From Acholoe squamosa (Eukaryota > Annelida > Polychaeta > Phyllodocida > Polynoidae), in the NCBI GenBank assembly GCA_949317995.1, contig OX439041.1:12288001-12352000 (forward strand): a stretch of DNA of 64,000 bases, in the 5' to 3' direction. Shown in pieces: positions 57,513-64,000 of the stretch (the first letter of the stretch is position 1; the number at the start of each line of letters is the position of its first letter). The notes beneath the pieces are model-generated. The model was not told the origin of the DNA and ran no database searches. It worked only from the letters and a program-made list of their open reading frames with translations. The translations under genes and the position numbers were made by a program.

Positions 57513-60500
57513 GAGAGGGAGAGAGAGAGAGCATGGGCAGGAAAATTATTTGGGCAAAAAAAAAAGAAGACTGCAACATTATCAGAAACAGATGCCTTCC
57601 TCAGACATTGATTGAATTTAGACCAAAGCTTAAATCACTGATTAACATCTGAGACATGTAAGGTCCATGAAAGTCAGTATCACTTGTGCAAAAAGAATCC
57701 AATTTCATGGCAATCAGACAGTTTGTTCCGATGTTCAAAAGCTATATCACGACAGCTGAGGAGTAAAAACCCTACCTTGGTATAGCTCTGCGTTCTGGAG
57801 ATGTCGCTACACTGGCGTCAACAACTTGATGCGATTTAATTGGAGTCATACATGTTTGCTTAGTTTGAGTGCTTAGTGGACTTGTGCACTGCGCCATATC
57901 TTTACACCTTACCGGAGTCATCATTGTCTGACTGTCTGTACATTGGATAACTTCAGTGTTCGTTTCAATGCTCGTACTTTGAACAATTTCCGTGTTTGTC
58001 TCGATATCTACACCTTCAGCTTTGTAAGTGTTTGTCCCAAGGTCAGAACATTGTGGTGTTTCTGTATTGGTTTCCATATCAGTGCCACATACAGTCTCTG
58101 TATTTGTTCCCCCAGCTTGGGTCGACACTGGAGTCATGGCGACGGACACCGACATTGTCCGGCATGGAGTAATCATAGTCTCAACATGCGTGGACCGAGC
58201 TGGGGTCATTTCCGTGCCTTGACTATTTGATGTAACATTAGTTTTATCCTTAATTGGACTACATTGTGAGGAATCATGGATATCACCACGTTTGTTAGGA
58301 CTACTGAGGGTTTCACTGTCACCATAGTCCAGCTGTTTTGTGATGCTCCATTCTTCTACAAGCTCTACTGAACTGACGCTGTCAAACTGGGGTAGGAACC
58401 CTAATGATATATTCCGTCCTTGCGATTTAGACGAGAGCGACGACTGATCGTTTTCAGCCTGACTCCTGCCTAAAGAAGCGATACTTTGTTTTGACGTTTG
58501 TTGTAATACACTCCTGTTTGTGAAGAGTGGTGTCGGGGTTGGGTATGGTGAGCACCCACAGTCCACTGTGTCATTCGCTGAAGCATTTATCTCCGAAGGT
58601 ACCGGTATTTGCTGATACAAAAAAAAAAAGTCATTCATGACAAAGATAAAAGTGACCGAGCACAGTTGTTCAACCATTGTTTGATCTCGTACCTAGCAAC
58701 ACTGATAACAATTAGTATTATGGTTGTTATATAATGTACCCAAAAAGTTCTGTAGTGAACCTGAATATACCAGAGACTAGGGGAAACCTTACGCAGAGAA
58801 AAGGTTCTGGCTTTACCGGTAGGTAAGCTTATAGAATATTTTAAAGTTGGAGGGGGAGAGTGTCAACTTTTTTTTAAATTTATTTTCTTTTATCAAGTAA
58901 ATTTCAGCTTAATCATGATTTCAGGGGTTATGTGATAGGGGGTCAGCTTCAGAGGTAGACTGTACATACGTCTGCAAGAGTTATCATGTTGAGTTGGTGC
59001 TGGAGGCGTTGTATCTCGGCAGTTTTCTCCTCCAGGGCGTCATCATGTTTCTGTAACAAAGATACATCAATTACGTACTTTGTCACTGATATTCTGAGAT
59101 TTAGAGAGAGAGCATATTTTAGGTGTTGGGACTGTGAATTTGGGAGGACATGGTGGTTAGGCCTAAAAATGTCTCGGTTAGGTAATGTGGTGGAATCTGT
59201 TTGGTTTTTTTTTTTTATCATTTAAGAGAATTTTTATAAGGCTAATTGAAAATTGTCGCACCTTTTGACAAGCTGGATTTAAAAATTCTTTCCAGTTTTC
59301 TCCATACCAGAAAACAAAACCCCCTTTTTAAGGGAAATCCCACTCACACTTAAGATGCTATGGGATAATTTGTTATTCAAATGCCTCTAGACTTGTTAAA
59401 TATCCAAGTTTCAAAAGGTGTTATTGAACTAGGAAAACTTACTGATTTGCCATTCTGACGATTTACCTTCGAGGTAATCATGTCTAGGGTAAACGTCTTA
59501 ATCCTGATTCACAGGTAACTGATTATGAGGCACAATGTTGAATACTATTACGGGCGATTTATTTAATAAACTTCACCTTTTGCCTTTCTGCAAGGATCAC
59601 ATTGACCTTTTTGAAGATGAGTGAATTGAGCGGTATATCTCCGGCCTCGGTGAGGGCCCGCATGGCGCATGGTACTTGCACCTTCTGGCGGAGTGGCGTC
59701 TTTGCCTTCGGTGTAAAGAAGGGGGTGACTTGACTGTACTGGGCCCTCTTCATGAAGGTCGGGGTGGACGACTGGATGTTACCAACCTCTTGTAATGGGA
59801 GGCGGTTTGGTGTCCCCACTCCACCCTCCATCACCTGAAATTTACAACAAACACTTTACTGAGATGAAAGTTACTGAGCACAAAAATCCCTGAAATCATG
59901 GTCAATTAGGACCATGTAAATACAGGTCTTGTGTATGAATGTATATGTCTTGTGTATGAATGTATGCACTTTTGTGAATAACATGTCAAGTTTTCTAATA
60001 ATGTTTTCATGGACCTCCGCACAACTTCATTTTGACAGTCAACAAGTTCTAAAATCTATGACTAAGGTTACTGTAATCTCCTGTGTATAAGGCGCGTCTT
60101 ATACGGGGGGTTTTAGTTCTCATTGGATCCACAAGGGGGACACCAAGACCTTTCTTTTGATATCTTACATGCCCCCTTGGTCATAATAGCACAAAATGGG
60201 GCCCAGGAGGGTCCAAGGTGGCCCAAGCTACTCATAGGTTTTTGAATTTTGAAAATTCATTCAGTAGAACCAAAGTTACCGTAATCTCCCGCATATAAGA
60301 CGCCTCCTCTACGCCAAACAAAATGCTGGGGGATCTTATAGGATGTACTGAAATTGGGGGTGCGTCTTATACGAGGGGTAATTTTACTATAGAAATGTAC
60401 TGAATTTACAAAATTGAGCCCTAAGAGGTGGGTCTTATACATGAAAATGCTTCTGCTGAGTTTGGGGTGCGTCCTATACGCGCAATGCGTCTTCTACGCG

Positions 60501-61050
60501 GGAGAATACGGTATGAATTTTTCATTTTTTTGAATATTTTCCAAAACTCTAGGTGCGCCTTATACGCGGGCTGCGCCTTATACGCGGGAGATTACGGTAA
60601 GTACAGCAAGCCTCGACAAATCCCAGTGTCTAGTGCCTGGGACACAAAAATAAATTTCTCTGGCGTCAACTTTTTTCTTAAGTTGTGCGCGGTGGACATA
60701 ATTGCCAAACCAGGTCTAGACATCAAGTAAAAGTGCAGGCACACAATGGGTACAACTTTGTTTTGCCGTGGTGCTCAGTCATAGATGCCACTCACTGACC
60801 AACAAATACCAGGAAAATATTGGACTTTGGACCCATTTTCCCAGGAATCAAACACAACTCAATACAGAATTCTTGGATTCAAAACCAGGAATTCCTGCTA
60901 AGTCAGGAAAAGTGGCATCTCTGCCAGTGGACACACTTGTTTAATCTGATTTGTCAAGCCCTGCACATTATCCTGGCCATAGTATCACAATTTTTTTAAC
61001 CCTCCACACCATTCCAAAATTCTCACCTTGATGTTTTCTTTATTGTCCAT
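31565..61050 (-). CDS. SPAG5: Astrin/SPAG5-like spindle and kinetochore coiled-coil protein, 17 exons
   Basis: Seventeen exons join to a 3,219-nt reading frame (1,072 aa), with GT-AG sites and agreeing phases at all junctions. Residues 1-94 carry S/T-P sites with CDK1 consensus. Exon 4 (122-400) is unstructured, with repeats of the ETNTE type, four more TPxR/K sites and TQT motifs like those bound by dynein light chain LC8. From about residue 400 to the end it is mostly coiled coil. The C-terminus (AEQELKNLEQIVETVREVL...RLHRLG) and the KSF-ITSVLRAVS region before it align in order with what I know of vertebrate astrin, which is about 1,190 aa. Astrin binds SKAP/kinastrin at spindle poles and bi-oriented kinetochores. 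Additional phase-0 exons could have been missed in the long introns. Another mitotic coiled-coil family remains possible. Confidence 0.65.
31858..31938 (-). CDS. SPAG5: Astrin-like gene, exon 16 (aa 1001-1027)
   Basis: Acceptor ATGCTTTGCAG, donor GCGAG|GTAAAT. It encodes KTAEQELKNLEQIVETV, the most astrin-like stretch. Confidence 0.8.
31999..32211 (+). repeat. Dispersed repeat A, copy 1
   Basis: About 215 bp closely matching 38,525-38,750 (shared GCACTTCAAAAGGGG, TAATCAGAGTGAC, CTTAGGGTTGGGTG, AATATCAGAATTATAAAATA). Both copies lie in introns of the astrin-like gene and have the same orientation. Confidence 0.7.
32611..32673 (-). CDS. SPAG5: Astrin-like gene, exon 15 (aa 980-1000)
   Basis: Acceptor CTCTCCCCCAG, donor AATCAG|GTGGGT. 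21 codons. Confidence 0.75.
33042..33362 (-). CDS. SPAG5: Astrin-like gene, exon 14 (aa 873-979)
   Basis: Acceptor CTCCGATTCTAG, donor GCTGAG|GTATGA. A basic Ser-rich start (EKSKRGGRKSFITSVLRAVS) is followed by a Pro/Glu-rich linker and coiled coil. Its order and spacing resemble the segment before the last coiled coil of vertebrate astrin. Confidence 0.85.
33773..33959 (-). CDS. SPAG5: Astrin-like gene, exon 13 (aa 810-872)
   Basis: Acceptor TTTATCACACAG, donor GAACAG|GTACGC. It completes the split codon. Confidence 0.8.
34217..34359. mobile_element. 143-bp MITE with CAGGGATGAAAGTC ends
   Basis: Ends CAGGGATGAAAGTC and GACTTTCATCCCTG are inverted repeats, and TTAATG flanks both sides (34211-34216, 34360-34365). 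A related copy lies at 47,346-47,485. Confidence 0.75.
34601..34782 (+). mobile_element. SINE-like element, copy 2
   Basis: It starts GAGTGAATGAGTGAGTAATA and matches the copy at 62,435-62,612 along its length (CGCCATTTCGACAGCTAAGG, GTGCATATGTGCACCACACA, TTTTAAGTGGGCTAGGGAAG). Confidence 0.75.
34877..34968 (-). CDS. SPAG5: Astrin-like gene, exon 12 (aa 780-810)
   Basis: Acceptor TTTATTTCACAG, donor TTAAA|GTAAGA, leaving phase 2. Confidence 0.8.
35565..36110. repeat. Second intron region with GCATCATGCC-type motifs
   Basis: Repeated motifs such as GGTGCATCATGACGACCA and GGGCATGATG in both orientations, interrupted by unique sequence at about 35,800-35,990. Related to 34,005-34,860. Confidence 0.65.
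36111..37264. other. Intron sequence, nothing recognised
   Basis: A/T-rich, with no supported gene or clear repeat boundary. Two related stretches (GTCGATCGTCTCGCTGTCCG near 36,634 and 36,850) form a short direct repeat. Confidence 0.5.
37265..37501. mobile_element. TACCGTAA-family MITE, 237 bp
   Basis: Begins TACCGTAATCTCCCGCGCATAA and ends TTATACGCGGGAGTTTACGGTA. It has exactly the same length as the copies at 60,277 and 61,694. Confidence 0.85.
38139..38364 (-). CDS. SPAG5: Astrin-like gene, exon 11 (aa 704-779)
   Basis: Acceptor CTACATCTAG, donor CACAAG|GTATAA. A long continuous coiled coil. A fragment of this exon's sequence (GGGTCGTTACGAGAAGCGCT) recurs in the next intron near 37,762. 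Confidence 0.85.
38525..38750 (+). repeat. Dispersed repeat A, copy 2
   Basis: Matches 31,999-32,211 with scattered substitutions and small gaps. Confidence 0.7.
38751..39961. other. Intron 10, no gene seen
   Basis: A/T-rich intron sequence without supported coding potential. Confidence 0.5.
39962..40077 (-). CDS. SPAG5: Astrin-like gene, exon 10 (aa 666-704)
   Basis: Acceptor CCTCTTGTAG, donor GAGGG|GTGAGT, leaving phase 2. Confidence 0.8.
40333..40446 (-). CDS. SPAG5: Astrin-like gene, exon 9 (aa 628-665)
   Basis: Acceptor CCTTTGTTCACAG, donor AACAAG|GTAAAG. Coiled coil. Confidence 0.85.
40795..41254 (+). repeat. Direct repeat of about 120 bp, two copies
   Basis: 40,795-40,915 and 41,134-41,254 share GTTCTCAGCCCC through CATGACGTCCACCCGGGGTC to CATCATYGAACCTTTGTATT at more than 95%. 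A shorter third fragment lies at about 41,519-41,553. Confidence 0.75.
42640..45175 (+). repeat. 134-bp satellite array, copy 1, about 19 units
   Basis: The unit contains GGTCACTAACATCCATCTGA, GATCAAAATTGACC, TGACCTGGATCCCTGTG and AAGATGGCCGACACA. A four-unit block (about 536 bp) is repeated almost exactly (42,9xx-43,45x and 43,49x-43,99x), showing higher-order structure. Minus-strand frames of about 77 codons recur only because of the period and are not genes. Confidence 0.9.
45260..46590 (+). repeat. 38-bp satellite array, copy 1
   Basis: The consensus is AAAGGGTTAAGTGTGCATCA followed by ATGCATCATGCCATCTAT. Some units are 28 bp and lack GCATCATGC. A block of about 314 bp is repeated (from about 45,66x and about 45,98x). 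Confidence 0.9.
47015..47040. repeat. Perfect 26-bp palindrome at the cassette end, copy 1
   Basis: GCCGTTCATTCTT followed at once by its reverse complement. The same palindrome ends copy 2 (53616-53641). Confidence 0.9.
47096..47197 (-). CDS. SPAG5: Astrin-like gene, exon 8 (aa 594-627)
   Basis: Acceptor ATAACCTGCCAG, donor GACAG|GTAAGT. It ends only 52 bp from the palindromic end of satellite cassette 1. Confidence 0.8.
47346..47485. mobile_element. MITE with CAGGGACGAAAGTC ends
   Basis: A 140-bp relative of the 34,217-34,359 element. It has inverted ends but no clear target duplication. Confidence 0.65.
47836..47979 (-). CDS. SPAG5: Astrin-like gene, exon 7 (aa 546-593)
   Basis: Acceptor TTGTTTGCAG, donor CTTCAG|GTAAAT. 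It lies between the two satellite cassettes. Confidence 0.8.
49470..51590 (+). repeat. 134-bp satellite array, copy 2, about 16 units
   Basis: Same unit as 42,640-45,175. The four-unit duplication of copy 1 is absent, so arrays have changed length since the copies separated. Confidence 0.9.
51690..53190 (+). repeat. 38-bp satellite array, copy 2
   Basis: Same unit as 45,260-46,590, with extra units near its start (about 51,835-52,020). Confidence 0.9.
53649..54105 (+). repeat. Dispersed repeat B, copy without SINE
   Basis: About 455 bp related to 61,993-62,640 (shared GTGTGCATATAA, CAGATAAGGTTACCAATGGC, TTTTAGACCAATCAGAGAGC, CTACTCCTTAGTGGAG, TAGAGGATT). It represents the empty site of the SINE insertion in the other copy. 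Confidence 0.75.
54106..54241. mobile_element. TACCGTAA-family MITE, short copy
   Basis: Begins TACTGTATTTTACGC and ends TTCAGATTTTACGGTA, with internal TTATATGAGGG/CGGCTTATAC motifs. Confidence 0.6.
55051..55640. repeat. 78-bp tandem repeat followed by its inverted counterpart
   Basis: About 3.5 units of 78 bp on one strand (55,051-55,345; TTTTTAGGTGTCCCTCC) face about 3.5 diverged units in the opposite orientation (55,365-55,640; GGGACACCTAAAAACAGACT). The 108-codon open frame at 55045-55371 exists because 78 is a multiple of 3. Confidence 0.75.
55944..56153 (-). CDS. SPAG5: Astrin-like gene, exon 6 (aa 476-545)
   Basis: Acceptor CATATTTCAG, donor CAACAG|GTACTA. 70 codons of coiled coil (LLSQISNLKAELEKRNMA). 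Confidence 0.85.
57062..57287 (-). CDS. SPAG5: Astrin-like gene, exon 5 (aa 400-475)
   Basis: Acceptor CTCCTGTGGCAG, donor CAAAG|GTAACC. It completes the split codon from exon 4 and encodes coiled coil. Confidence 0.85.
57451..57531 (+). repeat. (GA)n microsatellite
   Basis: Interrupted GA dinucleotide run of about 80 bp in intron 4. Confidence 0.95.
57776..58611 (-). CDS. SPAG5: Astrin-like gene, exon 4 (aa 122-400), disordered TP/TNTE region
   Basis: The largest exon, with acceptor TTTTTGTATCAG and donor CCAAG|GTAGGG leaving phase 2. Low-complexity repeats of (E)TNTE alternate with MTPxR/K. Four full CDK consensus sites (TPAR, TPCR, TPVR, TPIK) and a STQT motif are visible. Confidence 0.85.
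58970..59050 (-). CDS. SPAG5: Astrin-like gene, exon 3 (aa 95-121)
   Basis: Acceptor TTTGTTACAG, donor GAC|GTATGT. It encodes a short coiled-coil heptad run (EEKTAEIQRLQHQLNMI). Confidence 0.75.
59577..59834 (-). CDS. SPAG5: Astrin-like gene, exon 2 (aa 9-94)
   Basis: Acceptor AAATTTCAG, donor AAAAG|GTGAAG, 86 codons. It contains the S/T-P-x-R sites TPNR and TPLR, likely CDK targets. Confidence 0.8.
60277..60513. mobile_element. TACCGTAA-family MITE, 237 bp, opposite orientation
   Basis: Begins TACCGTAATCTCCCGCATATAA and ends CTTCTACGCGGGAGAATACGGTA, inside intron 1. A further fragment follows at about 60,550-60,599. Confidence 0.8.
61027..61050 (-). CDS. SPAG5: Astrin-like gene, coding exon 1 (aa 1-8)
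   Basis: ATG plus seven codons (MDNKENIK), donor AAG|GTGAGA, phase 0. An acceptor-like TTCGAATACAG just upstream suggests a further non-coding 5' exon. Confidence 0.7.
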
Positions 61051-61693
61051 CGCACTCTACCATACGTCTCCTCCTCCGGGAGTCCTGTATTCGAAATGAG
61101 AAGGGAAATAATTAATATTGATGTAGACATTCAGGGATCAACAAATTCCTGTGCCTGTTGCACTAGAAAAATGCACAGGGCACAGATCTTTGAAAGTTGT
61201 ACCAAGGGGGCACAGAGAGCAACATGTTAAAAATGCAATCATGATATTTAAACAGTCACTTTACCATTGAATTGTTGATGAATACAAAAAAAGTTTCTCC
61301 TATTCACGACCGGATTAAGAAATAATGCCGAAATGTGTTTTCCTGGTGTACTGTTAATGGGAAGCCAATTTGAATTAGAGGGAGGAGAATTGACTATGAT
61401 TTGTTTGAATGTAAGAAGAGAGATTCCTTTAATGAAGACAATCTTTTATCCATTCAGTTGACAGATGGCAGAATCGTGCCATCACTAGCATTATGGAGCG
61501 ATAGGGTGCCCATGATGCAACCTTGTTGCACTGAGCAGAGATGTAAGTCGGGGATTGAGAAATTCCCTGAAAAGCTACTGTTGCGAAAATTAATCCCCCC
61601 CTTCAAAAATTGATATTTTTCAATGTATTCAATTTGTTTTAGAGGCTCTATGTAAAGAATCAGTTTCATTTCCATGTGGGGTATTGGCTGAAA

Positions 61694-61930
61694 TACCGTA
61701 AACTCCCGTGTATAAGACGCGCTGCGCGTATAAGACGCACCCCTAACTCAGCACATGCATTTTCGGGTATAAGATGCACATTTTAAGGCTGAAATTTGTA
61801 AGATTAGTACATTTCTAAAGTAAAATTACCCCTCGTATAAGACGCACCCCAAACTTCAGTAGATCCTATAAGAAGCACCAGGCATTTGTTTGGCGTAGAG
61901 GACGCGTCTTATACGCGGGAGTTTACGGTA
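61694..61930. mobile_element. TACCGTAA-family MITE, 237 bp
   Basis: Begins TACCGTAAACTCCCGTGTATAA and ends TATACGCGGGAGTTTACGGTA. Very similar to 37,265-37,501. Confidence 0.85.
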
Positions 61931-61992
61931 CTTAAAGATTTCGAGTACATGCCTGACATGTTCAATATTTAGGAGGGGCATCAGTAGATGTA

Positions 61993-62640
61993 CAGTGTGC
62001 ATATAATTGTATCCATACTCCCTCCCCTTATCAGCCTATATGGGCCAGTGTGTGTGATGTGGAGTTGAAACATTGGCAGTGTATAGTTGTAGTGTTTGGC
62101 GGGAGGAAGTGGGGTGGGTTTAATATGGCCCCTCTAAAGGGGATTTCCAAGACCACAACATTCAGATAAGGTTACCAATGGCAAGATACCATGTGGGGAC
62201 ACTGTATTCTAGTCTTCTGACTAAGCATTTTAGACCAATCAGAGAGCAGAATTCCATTCACTTCTCACTGAGCCGGTTCACCCCTGTGGTCCCCTGCCCA
62301 AAGCTTACCCCTGGCCTACCCCTGGACCAGTAAGTCCCTCTGCTTATATAAGGGGGCCAGCCTACTCCTTAGTGGAGTCACTGGCTGAAGCAGACAACTG
62401 AGGCCAGGGCCTGTGTGAAATAGAGGATTAGGGAGTGAGTGAGTAATAGAGGTTTAACGCCATTTCGACAGCTAAGGTCATATTCATGGTGACAACTACA
62501 TTACACAATTTTACATTAGAATGTGTCAGTGCCCGTGCATATGTGCACCACACACATCCAAGGGGATAGGAAAGAGGAGGTATAGACCCTTTTAAGTGGG
62601 CTAGGGAAGCCCTAGAGGATTAGGGAAAGAACACAAACTT
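61993..62640 (+). repeat. Dispersed repeat B, copy interrupted by a SINE
   Basis: Related to 53,649-54,105. Homology continues on both sides of the inserted 178-bp element (62,435-62,612). Confidence 0.75.
62435..62612 (+). mobile_element. SINE-like element with 14-bp target duplication
   Basis: Flanked by TAGAGGATTAGGGA on both sides (62,421-62,434 and 62,613-62,626). The paralogous site at about 54,083-54,096 has the target once and no insert. A target duplication of this length fits LINE-mediated retrotransposition. Confidence 0.85.
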
Positions 62641-62660
62641 CATTTAATTTGTATTATGAT

Positions 62661-63112
62661 TAGGAGTGTCATCGATACATACCATATCGATACGTCGCCA
62701 TTTACAAAACATCGATTATCGCATCGATAATACAATTATATCGATACAGTCTTTATTACCCCAAAAGTACAGATCTAGACCTTTCTAAAACTGTAAGAAT
62801 TTTGTAAAAATTCCTACTAGAACCAGAGTTATTGAACAAATTACCTGGTGATATGGAAAAAAAATCAAGTATAAAATATTTAAGGACTTCAAAAATTATT
62901 TTTCAATGCTTCACTTTTTTGCCGAAAAGAGGAAATATACAAGTGGCTCTAACATCTGTTCTAATTGGAGTATTTGAACAATTCTTTCACTGTTAGAACG
63001 TCCAGATCAAGGCCATTTTGGCCTATATCATGATAGTCGATATATTCAGGATATCAAGATAAAAATAGTGATAATCAAAATCGAAATAAATTGGATATCA
63101 GTGACACTCCTA
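62661..63112. mobile_element. Non-autonomous element with TAGGAGTGTCA ends, hAT-like
   Basis: Ends TAGGAGTGTCA and TGACACTCCTA are inverted repeats 452 bp apart. The interior is rich in ATCGATA and TATCGAT near the left end and TCGATAT near the right. The expected 8-bp target duplication is not clear. Confidence 0.6.
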
Positions 63113-63680
63113 TAATGAACATGAATACTCACATTGTCTACCGTGAGGGCTCATGATATCCCTGTTTTGACTAAATTTTAAAATTTTTGAAATCCCTATT
63201 TTCGCTGTGTTGCTCGTGTCAATTTTTTAGTGCCTCCCATGCCGCGTAGCGGCGGTACCGCGAAGCGGTAAGGGAGTGCGCTATCATGATTGCATTTGCC
63301 CCATATGATGAGGTCTCACAATACAAAATTACTGAATAGGGAAATTGATAATTGTGAAATCTTCTTTATGTCTGCTTTTATGAGACATGTCATCAAACAT
63401 GCTGGTATACCGACATTAACGGCGGGAGGCGTTTTTTTACGCGGTCACAACCGCATTTCTTGTTACCCATGTATAGGCCCTTTGATGGGATTCAACATTT
63501 TTTCAACCCCTTGACAGGGGACGAGTCATTAATTGCCAGGGGGGCCTGTTAGACAGGGGGGGGGGGGCATTTTGAAAAAGAGCCCTTTGGCAGGGGAAGG
63601 GGGGCAAAACCCAATAAACTAAATATGTGGAATTCAAATACCCATTGACATTGTGACACGTCATTCCATGTGTGTATCCG
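63113..63680. other. Flank, no gene seen
   Basis: No supported coding region. It contains a short GC-rich palindromic run at 63,241-63,270 (GCGTAGCGGC...GCGAAGCGGT). Confidence 0.5.
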
Positions 63681-63775
<95 letters not shown>

Positions 63776-63806
63776 GTTTATTATTATTATTATTATTATT
63801 ATTATT
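63681..63806 (+). repeat. (ATT)n microsatellite
   Basis: About 125 bp of ATT repeats with one interruption (TGTTT at about 63,775-63,779), followed by a poly-T and poly-G run. Confidence 0.95.
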
Positions 63807-64000
63807 TTTTATTTTTTTTTTTTTTTTGGGGGGGGGGTCATTTTGCAAAATCAGTCCTTAGTAGGGAGGGGGGTTCGCAATCAATTTTATCATAGTTGGG
63901 GGGGGGGAGGGTAAATATGCTCATTTGCCAAAATCCATCAAGACCCTAGACTGAGTATCGTCTCTACATGTGGGCATTCTGTCCGTGAGACATTCTGTCC

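Noticed and set aside
57380..57652. Arg/Glu repeat frames
   Set aside because: Translations of the GA microsatellite inside an intron.
63653..63914. Poly-Tyr, poly-Ile, poly-Leu and poly-Asn frames
   Set aside because: Translations of the ATT microsatellite in different frames and strands.

Overview
The window is animal nuclear DNA. It has spliced genes with GT-AG introns, long introns packed with satellites and mobile-element remnants, and no prokaryotic features. A short SINE-like family that begins with a GTGAGTGAG tract resembles repeats common in molluscan genomes, so a mollusc or other lophotrochozoan is my best guess. This is inference only.

Layout. (1) 1-3692, minus strand: an intronless C2H2 zinc-finger gene with about 14 canonical and 2 short fingers, an AT-hook and an acidic Q/P repeat tail; its 3' end lies outside the window. 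(2) 3.7-9.2 kb: intergenic DNA with a SINE-like repeat and two large inverted repeats. (3) 9189-26371: a 17,183-bp LTR element with 678-bp LTRs that differ at only two positions and a 4-bp target duplication (GCAC). It encodes Gag, Pol (protease, RT, RNase H, DD35E integrase), a 178-aa accessory ORF, an F-type envelope-like protein and further 3' ORFs. (4) 26.4-31.4 kb: several MITEs and a 2.6-kb hAT-like element with a broken transposase. (5) 31565-61050, minus strand: a 17-exon gene for a 1,072-aa coiled-coil protein that I identify as an astrin/SPAG5-like mitotic spindle protein. Splice sites and phases agree at all 16 introns. (6) 61-64 kb: upstream flank of that gene with MITEs, a SINE insertion with a visible target duplication, and microsatellites.

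The most interesting system is the LTR element, whose layout is like that of a complex retrovirus. gag and pol share one frame and are separated by a single UAG, followed 6 nt later by a GC-rich potential hairpin. env has no usable ATG of its own. A short leader exon with a strong Kozak ATG, downstream of a TATA-like box, ends in a good splice donor whose phase fits both the accessory-ORF acceptor and the env acceptor. A second good donor lies near the end of env and is phase-matched to an acceptor 1.9 kb downstream. All large ORFs are intact and the LTRs are about 99.7% identical, so the copy is young.

The second system is a roughly 5-kb satellite cassette present twice, in two different introns of the astrin-like gene. 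Each copy carries two unrelated tandem arrays (about 134-bp and about 38-bp units) and ends at a perfect 26-bp palindrome. Flanking sequence is not shared, so the copies look like a mobile unit rather than a simple tandem duplication.
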